Below are positions 22,811 through 33,642 of a stretch of DNA of 64,000 nt, one piece after another. Below the pieces are notes generated by a model. It was given only the letters and a program-made list of their open reading frames with translations. It did no database searches and was not told where the DNA came from. This DNA is from Apium graveolens (taxonomy: Eukaryota > Streptophyta > Magnoliopsida > Apiales > Apiaceae), in assembly GCF_009905375.1 (NCBI RefSeq), contig NC_133653.1, positions 55,979,663 through 56,043,662 of the forward strand, in the 5' to 3' direction. The position numbers were made by a program, and so were the translations under genes. Position 1 is the stretch's first letter. Every line of letters starts with the position of its first letter.

Positions 22811-23521
22811 ATGTCTTCTGCACTATCACTCAGGAGCATACTAGATGCTCACAAATTGACTGGTCCTAATTATGCTGACTGGCTTCGAAACTTGAGAATT
22901 GTTCTCAGGATTGAGAAGCTGGAATACGTGATTGACTCACCTAAGCCTACTGAACCTGCTAGTGATGCACATAATGATAAATATGTTGTGTATCGTAAGT
23001 GGATAGATGATGCAAATGTTGCTCAATGCATCATGCTAGCTTCCATTAACATTGAGCTACAGAAGCAACATGAGCATATGGATGCTCACACTATCCTAAT
23101 GCATCTACAAGAGTTGTATGATGTGGCGGGGAGGACAGCTCGATATGAGATATCGAAGGAGCTGTTCGGTTGTAGGATGTCTGAGGGATCATCTGTGAAT
23201 GACCATGTACTTAAGATGATCAATTTGATTGAACGTCTTGGACAACCTGGTTTTTCCATGGATGGGGAGCTGAGCCAAGACCTGGTCTTGCAATCGCTTT
23301 CGAATTCGTTCTCGCAGTTTGTTGTGAACTTTCACATGAATAAGTTGGATGTCAGCCTGCCTGAACTCCACAACATGTTAAAGACTGCGGAATCGAATTT
23401 TCCCCCTAAGAAGAGTTCTGTTCTTCTAATTGGTGAAGGTTCCAATCCTAAGAAAAGGAAGAGGAACCCTTCCAAGAAGAAGAAAGTAGGTGAAGAAAAC
23501 GCCGGTTCCACCAAAAGCTGA
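22811..23521 (+). CDS. gag: Copia gag, copy 1
   Basis: Start taken at MSSALSLRSILDAHKL; the frame is open from 22778. It is a Ty1/copia gag of the UBN2 type: GPNYADWLRNLRIVL, then a helical core (LQELYDVAGRTARYEISKEL, VNDHVLKMINLIERLGQ) and a basic tail (PKKRKRNPSKKKK). The CCHC knuckle that should follow is in the next frame (+1), beginning about 23490. This shift is shared with copy 2 at 29847. The sequence is otherwise intact, unlike copy 2, which has a stop. Confidence 0.88.
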   Translation: MSSALSLRSILDAHKLTGPNYADWLRNLRIVLRIEKLEYVIDSPKPTEPASDAHNDKYVVYRKWIDDANVAQCIMLASINIELQKQHEHMDAHTILMHLQELYDVAGRTARYEISKELFGCRMSEGSSVNDHVLKMINLIERLGQPGFSMDGELSQDLVLQSLSNSFSQFVVNFHMNKLDVSLPELHNMLKTAESNFPPKKSSVLLIGEGSNPKKRKRNPSKKKKVGEENAGSTKS

Positions 23522-24074
23522 AGACCCCAAGAGCAAAGTTGTTTGCTTTCACTGTAACAAGGTGGGGCACTGGAAGAGGAACTGCAAGGTTTACCTTGCA
23601 GAATTGAAGAAGAAGAAGGGTAGTGAGACTACCGCTTCTGATTCAGGTATGTTCATGATAGAAGTGAATATGTCATTAAATCAAATTTCTACTTGGGTAT
23701 TAGATACCGCCTGTGGTTCTCAAATCTGCAATTTGTTGCAGGCACCAAGGAGAAGTAGGACTCTTGAGGAAGAGGAGGTGATTTTACTGATGGGAAATGG
23801 AGCAAGAGTTGCTGCTGAAGATGTAGAATCGTTTCATTTACATATGCCTACGGGCAAGACTATTGTTTTAAATAATTGTTATTTTGTTCCCTCGATTGTG
23901 AGGAATATTATTCCCATGTTAGACTTGGCTGGATTTTCATTTATTATTGAGAATAATGAATGTTCTATTCTTAGAGATAATATTCTTTATGGACGTGGTA
24001 CTTTAAATAATGGTCTGTATATATGTGACATAATTTACTTCAGATTGAACAAACTAATAAAAGAAAAGGGATGA
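23490..24074 (+). pseudogene. pol: Copia zinc knuckle and protease, copy 1
   Basis: Frame +1 relative to gag. The zinc knuckle CFHCNKVGHWKRNC (about residues 18-31) is followed by the aspartic protease motif VLDTACGSQIC (about 70) and the pre-integrase region (VRNIIPMLDLAGFSF, GRGTLNNGLYICD). DTA replaces the usual D-S/T-G pattern: in copia of this type the motif is DTGCGTHIC-like, so the glycine position is altered. The frame ends at 24072 just before the integrase zinc finger, which is deleted. Confidence 0.82.
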
Positions 24075-25610
24075 TGAAAATCTCACTTTATAGTGGCACT
24101 GCAGTCTCCATTTAGTAGACATGGAGAGAGGACTGCAAATTTCCTAGAAATGGTACACACAGATGTATGTGGACCAATGTCTAAGCAAGCCATGGGTGGA
24201 TTTTCATACTTCATTACTTTCATAGATGATAGATCTAGATTCGGATATGTGTTTGATGAAACACAAGTCTGAGGCCTTTGAAAAGTTCAAAGAATATAAG
24301 TATGAAGTGGAGAAATAAACCAAACATAGTATTATAATTCTTCGATTAGATCGAGGTGGTGAATACTTTAATGGAGTGTTTCTAGATTATCTCAAAGTAA
24401 ATGGTATAGTCTCCCAGTGGACTCCTCCAGATTGGTATCTGAAAGGAGAAATCGAACTTTGTTAGACATAGTTCGGTCCTTGATGAGCTATGCAAATCTT
24501 CCAGTATTCCTATGGGGTTATGCATTGGAAACCTCAGCATATTTACTGAATAAGGTGCCTTCCAAATCTGTTTCTCAAACTCCATATGAGATATGGAAAG
24601 AAAGGAAACCGAGTCTTAAACACGTTAAGATTTGGGGATGTCCAACTTATGTCAAGTAAGTTGACCCAGATAAGCTGGAATATCTATCCGTAAAATGTAG
24701 TTTTGTGGGATATCCTAAAGAGACTTTAGGGTATTACTTTTACACCGATCATCGGGTGTTTGTCTCCAGACATGCTACCTTCTTGGAAAAGGAGTTTATC
24801 CTTGAAGGAAATAGTGGGAGCAAAATTGAACTTGATGAAGTTCAAGAAGCACAAACTACTACGGATCAAGTGGAAACACCTGTTCTGACTGAACAACCTT
24901 TTGTGGAACAACCCATTCATAGAACAGGGAGAGTGTCTCGCCAACCTGAGAGGTAATATGGCCTTGTCATTAAGAATGAAAATGAGTTGTCGATCATTGA
25001 TGATGACGACCCTGTGACCTATAATGAGGCTATGAGTAGTGTTGACTCAGAGAAATGGCATAGTGCCATAAAATCCGGAATGGAATCTATGTATACGGTA
25101 TACAAAAGATAGAGTATAGCAGATGGCCAGGTGGAGACCTATAAGGCCAGGCTTGTGGCAAAAGGATTCAAACAAAGGCAATGGATTGACTTTGATGAAA
25201 CCTTTTTCCTGTAGCCCTGTTAAAATCAGTTCGGATTTTGCTTGCGATTGCTGCTTACTACGACTATGAGATCTGGCAATTAGCCAAATGGTTTTCTTTC
25301 CAAGAGAAATGAAAACCTAGTGTGTAAGCTGCTCCGAACCATATGTGGTTTAAAGCAGGCTTCTCGAAAGATGGAACATTCGTTTTGATGAGACAATCAA
25401 AGAGTTTGATTTTATCAAAAACGTAGATGAACCATGCGTCTAAAAAAGGGTTAGTGGGAGCGCGGTAACATTTCTTGTATTGTATTAAAATAGAGTTAAC
25501 ACACATAACAACATAGCAGACCCACTCACAAAGCTACTTTATGAAAGTCACTTTGATCGTCATAAAGACAAGATGGGTATTAGATACCAGAGTGATTGGC
25601 TTTAGTACAA
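24075..25610 (+). pseudogene. pol: Copia integrase and RT remnants, copy 1
   Basis: Pieces in several frames. The integrase core HTDVCGPMSKQAMGGF...FIDDRSR (about 24160-24240) and LDRGGEYF are broken by stops; SERRNRTLLDIVRSLMSYAN begins an open part at 24417. The linker IWGCPTYVK, FVGYPKETLGYYFY is at 24600-24960. Only the N-terminal RT motifs ETYKARLVAKGF (near 25140) and FDETF remain, then NVDEPCV. The region from the catalytic YVDD box through RNase H is missing: sequence jumps to HNNIADPLTKLLYESHF before the PPT. The loss is identical in copy 2. Confidence 0.85.
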
Positions 25611-25619
25611 GTGGGAGAT
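25603..25619 (+). promoter_or_regulatory. Copia polypurine tract, copy 1
   Basis: The purine run AAGTGGGAGAT ends at the LTR start TGAAAGG (25620). Copy 2 has the same at 31960-31976. Confidence 0.85.
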
Positions 25620-27282
25620 TGAAAGGAATATGTCCTAAGTCCAATCATGAATTAGAATTTAGGAATAACTTCCTGTGTAATCTGTTTTGATTTCATTGAT
25701 ATTAATAAAATACTTGTTTTGTTTTTTCTTACGGGCTCTATCTATTTAAGTGTTTAAATAAGATATACCATAGTTTAGAGTAAAGCTTTTTATGGATTAT
25801 GATGAGATCATAATAGTGAGACCTAAAAGATGATAACTCTAAACTTAAATAGTTCCTGGTCGTAAGATTACTAACTGGTAATTAATAATCCGCAGAGATC
25901 GGTACATACTATACTTGCTTCATTATGAAGGATGTCTGTTCTCATAGACATTTGTGTGGTGACACTATAGCTAGTATGTAGGTGCTTATTATAGAATAAG
26001 TTCACTGAACATGACTCGCACAGCTGAACAACTGATGGAGTTCACTCACGTGTCAGCAGTTGTTCACATAGTGATAGTTGTACAAGTATCCTTAGACTTG
26101 AGGTCATTATAGTCATCTTGTGTACACTGAACTATGCTTTGGTTTAGTTCTTAGTCTCCAGGGACAATTATTAGGGCTCTACTGGGTATAGGAATTTGTA
26201 CACGAAGATAGTGTATGATCAATAAATGATCTACCCCTTCCAGTGAAAGAAGCGAATGTTCAAGGCTGATCCACTTATGCTAGTTCAGGAATCTCTGGCC
26301 AGAGTGAATGAAATTAGAAAGGAGTTTCTAATTTGCATAGAACTACGCATAGTAAATGGTAAGCAAGTGATTAAATTAGATAGGCTTGACACGAGATCCA
26401 TGCCTTGTATTTAATCGGGACATTGTAGGGTAGAAGGAGTTTATTGTACGGTAACTATTCACTGAATAGGTTCTTGGTATTCTAAGCAGTGAATTCATAT
26501 TATCCGGATAGTCGCGATATGCTGAGAAGTATCCCTCACGATGTAGAATAAATGTGATTAATTAATTAATCATATTTAATAAATTAGAGAATTTATATAA
26601 ATAATGATAAAATAGTTTTATTATTATTTATTTCTACTACCGGCTTAATATTGAACCTACAGGGTCACACCATAAAAAGAGAATGATTTAATGGTGGAGG
26701 AATTAATTAATAATGGCTAATAATTATTCATTTGTGAAATAAATAATTAATTGGAAAATTTAATAATTGATTAAATGAGATTTAATTGATTATAAATTAA
26801 TTAAGAAAAGTTCTTAATATTATTAATTAAGGATTTAATTTTTGGAAATTAAATCAAGAGAGAGAATTATTTCTAAAGTGTTTAGAAAAATGATTAATAA
26901 TTAAAAGGTGTTTTAATTATTAATGAGAATAATAAATGGGATAATAATAATAATATTTATGGGAAAATTTCAGCTGAAAATTTTGCCTATAAATATACTA
27001 TTATAGACCCTAATTTTATTCGGAACCCAAAAAACCCAAAAAGTTTGGAAAACTCAATTCTCTCCACCTCCTTCCTCCTTCTTAACATCGTTTTCTTGGT
27101 GGATACCGGTGGAGTGCTTCACACTTGAGGAGCAACTGCTAAGGATCTCTGATCGTTGTCTCCGAATTATTTTAAAGGTTAGATTCGATCCCTATGTTTT
27201 TACCACGATTTATATGCTATTATTTGGATTTTATATGTGTAAAAAGTGTTTTGCCATGCCCGCTGCGATTAAAAATCCAACA
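25620..27282 (+). repeat. Middle LTR of the copia array
   Basis: 1,663 bp, TGAAAGGAAT...AAATCCAACA, complete. It serves as 3' LTR of copy 1 and 5' LTR of copy 2. A TATA box (CTATAAATATAC) lies at about 26988-26999. Confidence 0.93.
26989..26997 (+). promoter_or_regulatory. TATA box of the copia LTR
   Basis: TATAAATA in GCCTATAAATATAC. The equivalent in the right LTR is at about 33343. Transcription would start near 27020, leaving a ~260-bp R/U5. Confidence 0.65.
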
Positions 27283-27283
27283 A

Positions 27284-27294
27284 TGGTATCAGAG
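27284..27294 (+). promoter_or_regulatory. Copia primer-binding site, initiator tRNA-Met
   Basis: TGGTATCAGAG one base after the LTR end. It is present only for copy 2; copy 1 lost it. Confidence 0.93.
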
Positions 27295-27766
27295 AAGAGT
27301 TGCTCTTTGGAGAGCACAGTACGATGAAGCCTAGGTTGTATGCATATAGATCTGTGGTAAAAATTTCAGAATTTTATGTGCTTGTATGAATTAATTATGA
27401 TTTTTACAAGTTATATCATGGATTAATTTTGTCTGATGAAAAATCGTTTCTCAGAATAATTTTGAATGTTGATCTGGGTTCTACAAGTGTTGTAGATCGT
27501 CTGGGTATTTTTTTCATAATTTTAGGATGTATTGATTTTTTATTATGAATTTTTGAAGTTCTTGTAATTAAAATTCATAATTAAATAATCATATATATAT
27601 ATAATTTGTTAGTATGTATGTAAATACATCTGTTGTTTGTATATTTGTTTCTGTGGTGCAAGGAGAAAAACAATCAAGACAGACAAGCACAGGTGAGTTG
27701 TCAGGCACGACAACCGAGAAAGAAAAGACGGCGGCTGCTGCAGGAAAGAAAAAAAAGTGGGGTGTC

Positions 27767-27905
27767 GCGCATTCCGGGAATGCGTTACACCCTGTGGCGC
27801 ATTCACGGAATGCGTTACACCTTTTAATTGGTTAAAAGGGTTGTAACGCATCACCGGAATGCGTTACAGGGCTTGTAACGCGTTCCTGTAATGCGTTACA
27901 GCCCG
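27767..27905 (+). repeat. Four tandem palindromic units (AATGCGTTAC hairpins) in the copia leader
   Basis: Units at about 27767, 27797, 27843 and 27875, each ending AATGCGTTAC. Unit 1 contains the perfect palindrome GCATTCCGGGAATGC. Unit 3 is GTAACGCAT-caccgga-ATGCGTTAC with a 9-bp stem, and unit 4 is a weaker version. All could form RNA hairpins in the genomic transcript. Confidence 0.75.
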
Positions 27906-28664
27906 ACTGTTTACATTAAAATTGATTTTCTGGGAGTTTCGTAACTCCGTTTTAGGCGTGCAATATACCGTTGGATTCGTTTTTCCGAGACGGATCTAAT
28001 GGAGTGATCAATTTTAGTTTATATAAAAGTTTTGAACTGTTTATATTTCCATAAAGTGTTTTAAAGCTGTTTTTAACTGTTTTAACTGCTTTTAAATGCT
28101 TCATGTGATACATAGAGATGTATAATGCTTAGACTAATATTCTAAATGATGTAACATGCCTACCTTGATGTTTATTCATGTTGATATATGTGATATATGC
28201 TTAGTTTATCATGCGATGATAGATTTAGGTGAACTTGAATGAACATAAGGCGTTTGTTAGACAGCCTAGTATAGTGAAATTGTTTCATAACCTTAATAAC
28301 AATATTATGAATACAATCATGAGATTCTTGTGTTTATGAAACACGTAATTGAATATGAATTTTCGATATGAGAGAAAGGATGATTCTGTCAACAACAGAT
28401 TTCTATCTGTAAGAAAGGGTTATTAAGTGACGCCTCTTGACAATGCTCCACCCGATCTTGGAATCATCTGATTATTGATTATTGATTTGAAATATTTAAT
28501 TTAAAAGGAAGAATCTCTTTATAATATGATTATGATTGTAACGTAATATAATCCCTCTAAAATTAAATAATATCAAGTAGTAATTGGCCAATGACACAAT
28601 GGGCTTGTGTCGGTCATAGCCTTCCAACATGATAGAAAAGTAGTTCTTATTTTTGAATCATTGT

Positions 28665-28966
28665 CGGTTCGTGCTATAGCCGAGGGCTTTGATTTTGAAA
28701 TAAGAAATACTTGTCTATTAAATAAAGATGTGTACATTGAATAAGAATCTAAAGGTCAGTACGTGCTACAGCCGTGGGCCTTTGGGGACTGATTCAACTG
28801 TACGGAATGTTGGGTTAGACTTGACTTAGAATATTGAGTTTGTCGTGCCACAGCCGAGACTCAATTATTCAAGAGGCTAAAGTTTGATTAGGAAATAACA
28901 TAAGATGTAATTGACAAGAGTTGTCTGCCTATTGAACTTTACATGGCGGTTCGTGCTACAGCCGGG
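28665..28966 (+). repeat. Four dispersed CGTGCTACAGCCG motifs before copia gag
   Basis: Variants at about 28665 (GTTCGTGCTATAGCCGAGG), 28754 (GTACGTGCTACAGCCGTGG), 28841 (TGTCGTGCCACAGCCGAGA) and 28945 (GGTTCGTGCTACAGCCGGGG), about 87-104 bp apart. Copy 1 keeps only the last (about 22589). Confidence 0.75.
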
Positions 28967-29167
28967 GTTGTGTAATGGAATGTAGGATCCCTATTCCCAC
29001 TAGCATTATGAATGCTTAATTTTTCATGTAGGGGGTTGAATAAATTAGGTAAACTAGTGGGAGCCACTTATGAATAAAGACCCGATTCATATAGTGTTTT
29101 AAAATGAAATCGAATATTTGCTAAGTGTTGTTATGTGTTTATCATTTACAGATTTACAGTATACATT

Positions 29168-29878
29168 ATGTCTTCTGCACTATCACTCAGGAGCATACTA
29201 GATGCTCACAAATTGACTGGTCCTAATTATGCTGACTGGCTTCGAAACTTGAGAATTGTTCTCAGGATTGAGAAGTTGGAATACGTGATTGACTCACCTA
29301 AGCCTACTGAACCTGCTAGTGATGCACATAATGATGAACATGTTATGTATCGTAAGTGGATAGATGATGCAAATGTTGCTTAATGCATCATGCTAGCTTC
29401 CATGAACATTGAGCTACAGAAGCAACATGAGCATATGGATGCTCACACTATCCTAATGCATCTACAAGAGTTGTATGATGTGGCGGGGAGGACAGCTCGA
29501 TATGAGATATCGAAGGAGCTGTTCGGTTGTAGGATGTCTGAGGGATCATCTGTGAATGACCATGTACTTAAGATGATCAATTTGATTGAACATCTTGGAC
29601 AACTTGGTTTTGCCATGAATGGGGAGCTGAGCCAAGACCTGGTCTTGCAATCGCTTCCGAGTTTGTTCTCGCAGTTTGTTGTGAACTTTCACATGAATAA
29701 GTTGGATGTCAGCCTGCCTGAACTCCACAACATGTTAAAGACTGCGGAATCGAATTTTCCCCCTAAGAAGAGTTCTGTTCTTCTAATTGGTGAAGGTTCC
29801 AATCCTAAGAAAAGGAAGAGGAACCCTTCCAAGAAGAAGAAAGTAGGTGAAGAAAACGCCGGTTCCACCAAAAGCTGA
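29168..29878 (+). pseudogene. gag: Copia gag, copy 2, one premature stop
   Basis: The same protein as 22811-23521 from MSSALSLRSI, but CAA became TAA at 29381. The frame resumes at 29390 and runs to 29878 with the same basic tail. There are about a dozen base differences from copy 1 in the first ~500 bp. Confidence 0.9.
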
Positions 29879-30431
29879 AGACCCCAAGAGCAAAGTTGTT
29901 TACTTTCACTGTAACAAGGTGGGGCACTGGAAGAGGAACTGCAAGGTTTACCTTGCAGAATTGAAGAAGAAGAAGGGTAGTGAGACTACCGCTTCTGATT
30001 CAGGTATGTTCATGATAGAAGTGAATATGTCATTAAATCAAATTTCTACTTGGGTATTAGATACCGCCTGTGGTTCTCAAATCTGCAATTTGTTGCAGGG
30101 ACCAAGGAGAAGTAGGACTCTTGAGGAAGATGAGGTGATTCTACTGATGGGAAATGGAGCAAGAGTTGCTGCTGAAGATGTAGAATCGTTTCATTTACAT
30201 ATGCCTACGGGCAAGACTATTGTTTTAAATAATTGTTATTTTGTTCCCTCGATTGTGAGGAATATTATTCCCATGTTAGACTTGGCTGGATTTTCATTTA
30301 TTATTGAGAATAATGAATGTTCTATTTTTAGAGATAATATTCTTTATGGACGTGGTACTTTAAATAATGGTCTGTATATATGTGACATAATTTACTTCAG
30401 ATTGAACAAACTAATAAAAGAAAAGGGATGA
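29847..30431 (+). pseudogene. pol: Copia zinc knuckle and protease, copy 2
   Basis: Equivalent of 23490-24074 in the same shifted frame. The knuckle's first Cys is changed (YFHCNKVGHWKRNC), so zinc binding is impaired. The protease motif VLDTACGSQIC is unchanged. It ends at the same point before integrase. Confidence 0.85.
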
Positions 30432-31970
30432 TGAAAATCTCACTTTATAGTGGCACTGCAGTCTCCATTTAGTAGACATGGAGAGAGGACTGCAAATTTG
30501 CTAGGAATGGTACACACAGATGTATGTGGACCAATGTCTAAGCAAGCCTTGGGTGGATTTTCATACTTCATTACTTTCATAGATGATAGATCTAGATTCG
30601 GATATATGTTTGATGAAACACAAGTCTGAGGCCTTTAAAAAGTTCAAAGAATATAAGTATGAAGTGGAGAAATAAACCAAACATAGTATTATAATTCTTC
30701 GATTAGATCGAGGTGGTGAATACTTTAATGGAGTGTTTCTAGATTATCTCAAAGTAAATGGTATAGTCTCCCAGTGGACTCCTCCAGATTGGTATTTGAA
30801 AGGAGAAATCGAACTTTGTTAGACATAGTTCGGTCCATGATGAGCTATGCAAATCTTCCAGTATTCCTATAGGGTTATGCATTGGAAACCTCAGCATATT
30901 TACTGAATAAGGTGCCTTCCAAATTTGTTCCTCAAACTCCGTATGAGATATGGAAAGAAAAGAAACCGAGTCTTAAACACGTTAAGATTTGGGGATGTCC
31001 AGCTTATGTCAAGTAAGTTGACCCAGATAAGTTGGAATATCGATCCGTAAAATGTAGTTTTGTGGGATATCCTAAAGAGACTTTAGGGTATTACTTTTAC
31101 ACCGATCATCGGGTGTTTGTCTCCAGACATGCTACCTTCTTGGAAAAGGAGTTTATCCTTGAAGGAAACAGTGGGAGCAAAATTGAACTTGATGAAGTTT
31201 AAGAAGCACAAACTACTATGAATCAAGTGGAAACACCTGTTCTGACTGAACAACCTTTTGTGGAACATCCCATTCATAGAACAGGGAGAGTGTCTCGCCA
31301 ACCTGAGAGGTAATATGGCCTTGTCATTAAGAATGACAATGAGTTATCGATCATTGATGATGACGACCCTGTGACCTATAATGAGGCTATGAGTAGTGTT
31401 GACTCAGAGAAATGGCATAGTGCCATAAAATCCGGAATGGAATCTATGTATACGGTATACAAAAGATAGATTATAGCAGATGGCCAGGTGGAGACCTATA
31501 AGGCCAGGCTTGTGGCAAAAGGATTCAAACAAAGGCAATGGATTGACTTTGATGAAACCTTTTACCTGTAGCCCTGTTAAAATCAGTTCGGATTTTGCTT
31601 GCGATTGTTGCTTACTACGACTATGAGATCTGGCAATTAGCCAAAAGGTTTTCTTTCCCAGAGAAATGAAAACCTAATGTGTAAGCTGCTGCGAACCATA
31701 TGTGGTTTAAAGCAGGCTTCTCGAAAGATGGAACATTCGTTTTGATGAGACAATCAAAGAGTTTGATTTTATCAAAAACGTAGATGAACCATGCGTCTAC
31801 AAAACGGTTAGTGGGAGCGTGGTAACATTTCTTGTATTGTATTGAAATAGAGTTAACACATATAACAATATAGCAGACCCACTCATAAAGCTACTTTATG
31901 AAAGTCACTTTGATCGTCATAAAGACAAGATGGGTATTAGATACCAGAGTGATTGGCTTTAGTACAAGTG
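30432..31970 (+). pseudogene. pol: Copia integrase and RT remnants, copy 2
   Basis: Repeats the layout and the shared lesions of 24075-25610, including the missing integrase finger, the stop after ETQV, and loss of the RT catalytic core and RNase H. Private differences include additional stops in the SERRN- and GYALET-equivalent stretches (about 30870). Confidence 0.85.
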
Positions 31971-31976
31971 GGAGAT

Positions 31977-33637
31977 TTAAAGGAATATGTCCTAAGTCCA
32001 ATCATGAATTAGGATTTAGGAATAACTTCCTGTGTAATCTGTTTTGATTTCATTGATATTAATAAAAGACTTGTTTTGTTTTTATTACGGGCTCTATCTA
32101 TTTAAGTGTTTAAATAAGATATACCATAGTTTAGAGTAAAGCTTTTTATGGATTATGATGAGATCATAATAGTGAGACCTAAAAGATGATAACTCTAAAC
32201 TTAAATAGTTCCTGGTCGTAGGATTACTAACTGGTAATTAATAATCCGCAGAGATCGGTAGATACTATGCTTGCTTCATTATGAAGGATGTCTGTTCTCA
32301 TAGACATTTGTGTGGTGACACTATAACTAGTATGTAGGTGCTTATTATAAAATAATTTCACTGAACATAACTCGCACAGCTGAACAACTGATGGAGTTCA
32401 CTCACGTGTCAGCAGTTTTTCATATAGTGATAGTTGTACAAGTATCCTTAGACTTGAGGTCATCATAGTCATCTTGTGTACACTGAACTATGCTTTGGTT
32501 TAGTTCTTAGTCTCCAGGGACAATTATTAGGGCTCTACTGGGTATAGGAATTTGTACACGAAGATAGTGTATGATCAATAAAGGATCTACCCCTTCCAGT
32601 GAAGGAAGCGAATGTTCAAGGCTGATCCACTTATGCTAGTTCAGGAATCTCTGGCCAGAGTGAATGAAATTAGAAAGGAGTTCTAATTTGCATAGAACTA
32701 CGCATAGTAAATGGTAAGCAAGTGATTAAATTAGATAGGCTTGACACGAGATCCATGCCTTGTATTTAATCGGGACATTGTAGGGTAGAAGGAGTTTATT
32801 GTACGGTAACTATTCACTGAATAGGTTCTTGGTATTCTAAGCAGTGAATTCATATTATCCGGATAGTCGCGATATGCTGAGAAGTATCCCTCATGATGTA
32901 GAATAAATGTGATTAATTAATTAATCATATTTAATAAATTAGAGAATTTATATAAATAATGATAAAATAGTTTTATTATTATTTATTTCTACTACCGGCT
33001 TAATATTGAACCTACAGGGTCACACCATAAAAAGAGAATGATTTAATGGTGGAAGAATTAATTAATAATGGCTAATAATTATTTATTTGTGAAATAAATA
33101 ATTAATTGGCAAATTTAATAATTGATTAAATGAGATTTAATTGATTATAAATTAATTAAGAAAAGTTCTTAATATTATTAATTAAGGATTTAATTTTTGG
33201 AAATTAAATCAAGAGAGAGAATTATTTCTAAAGTGTTTAGAAAAAGGATTAATAATTAAAAGGTGTTTTATTTATTAATGAGAATAATAAATGAGATAAT
33301 AATAATAATATTTATGGGAAAATTTCAGCTGAAAATTTTACCTATAAATATACTATTATAGACCCTAATTTTATTCGGAACCCAAAAAACCCAAAAAGTT
33401 TGGAAAACCCAATTCTCTCCACCTCCTTCCTCCTCCTTAACATCGTTTTCTTGGTGGATACCGATGGAGTGCTTCACACTTGAGGAGTAACTGCTAAGGA
33501 TCTCTGATCGTTGTCTCCGAATTATTTTAAAGGTTAGATTCGATCCCTATGTTTTTACCACGATTTATATGCTATTATTTGGATTTTATATGTGTAAAAA
33601 GTGTTTTGCCATGCCCGCTGCGATTAAAAATCCAACA
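31977..33637 (+). repeat. Right LTR of the copia array
   Basis: 1,661 bp. It starts TTAAAGG instead of TGAAAGG (terminal TG mutated) and ends AATCCAACA, followed by the target duplication GTAGG and Athila RT sequence. Confidence 0.92.
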
Positions 33638-33642
33638 GTAGG

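Larger units (their letters stand above)
27295..29134 (+). other. Long untranslated leader of copia copy 2
   Basis: About 1.8 kb between PBS and gag with no convincing gene. It contains four palindromic GCGTTAC units (27767-27905) and four spaced copies of a CGTGCTACAGCCG motif (28665-28966). A small open frame at 27614-27835 overlaps the palindromes and is probably incidental. Confidence 0.75.
22009..33637 (+). mobile_element. Tandem Ty1/copia array LTR-internal-LTR-internal-LTR, non-autonomous
   Basis: Three LTRs of one family (22009-22499 truncated, 25620-27282, 31977-33637) enclose two internal regions. A single target duplication GTAGG (22004-22008, 33638-33642) flanks the whole 11.6 kb. 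Both internal regions carry the same gag/protease frameshift and the same deletions removing parts of integrase and most of RT and RNase H. The parsimonious reading is one defective element duplicated by unequal crossing-over between its LTRs. Copy 1 then lost the 3' part of its first LTR, the PBS and ~1.6 kb of leader. The middle and right LTRs differ at roughly 29 of 1,660 positions by hand count. Confidence 0.88.

Noticed and set aside
27614..27835. 73-codon ORF in the copia leader
   Set aside because: It consists of low-complexity lysine/alanine codons and the palindromic repeats; no sign of a protein family.
28939..28966. GGTTCGTGCTACAGCC resembling a tRNA T-arm
   Set aside because: No acceptor, D-arm or anticodon arm nearby; it is one of four leader repeats.
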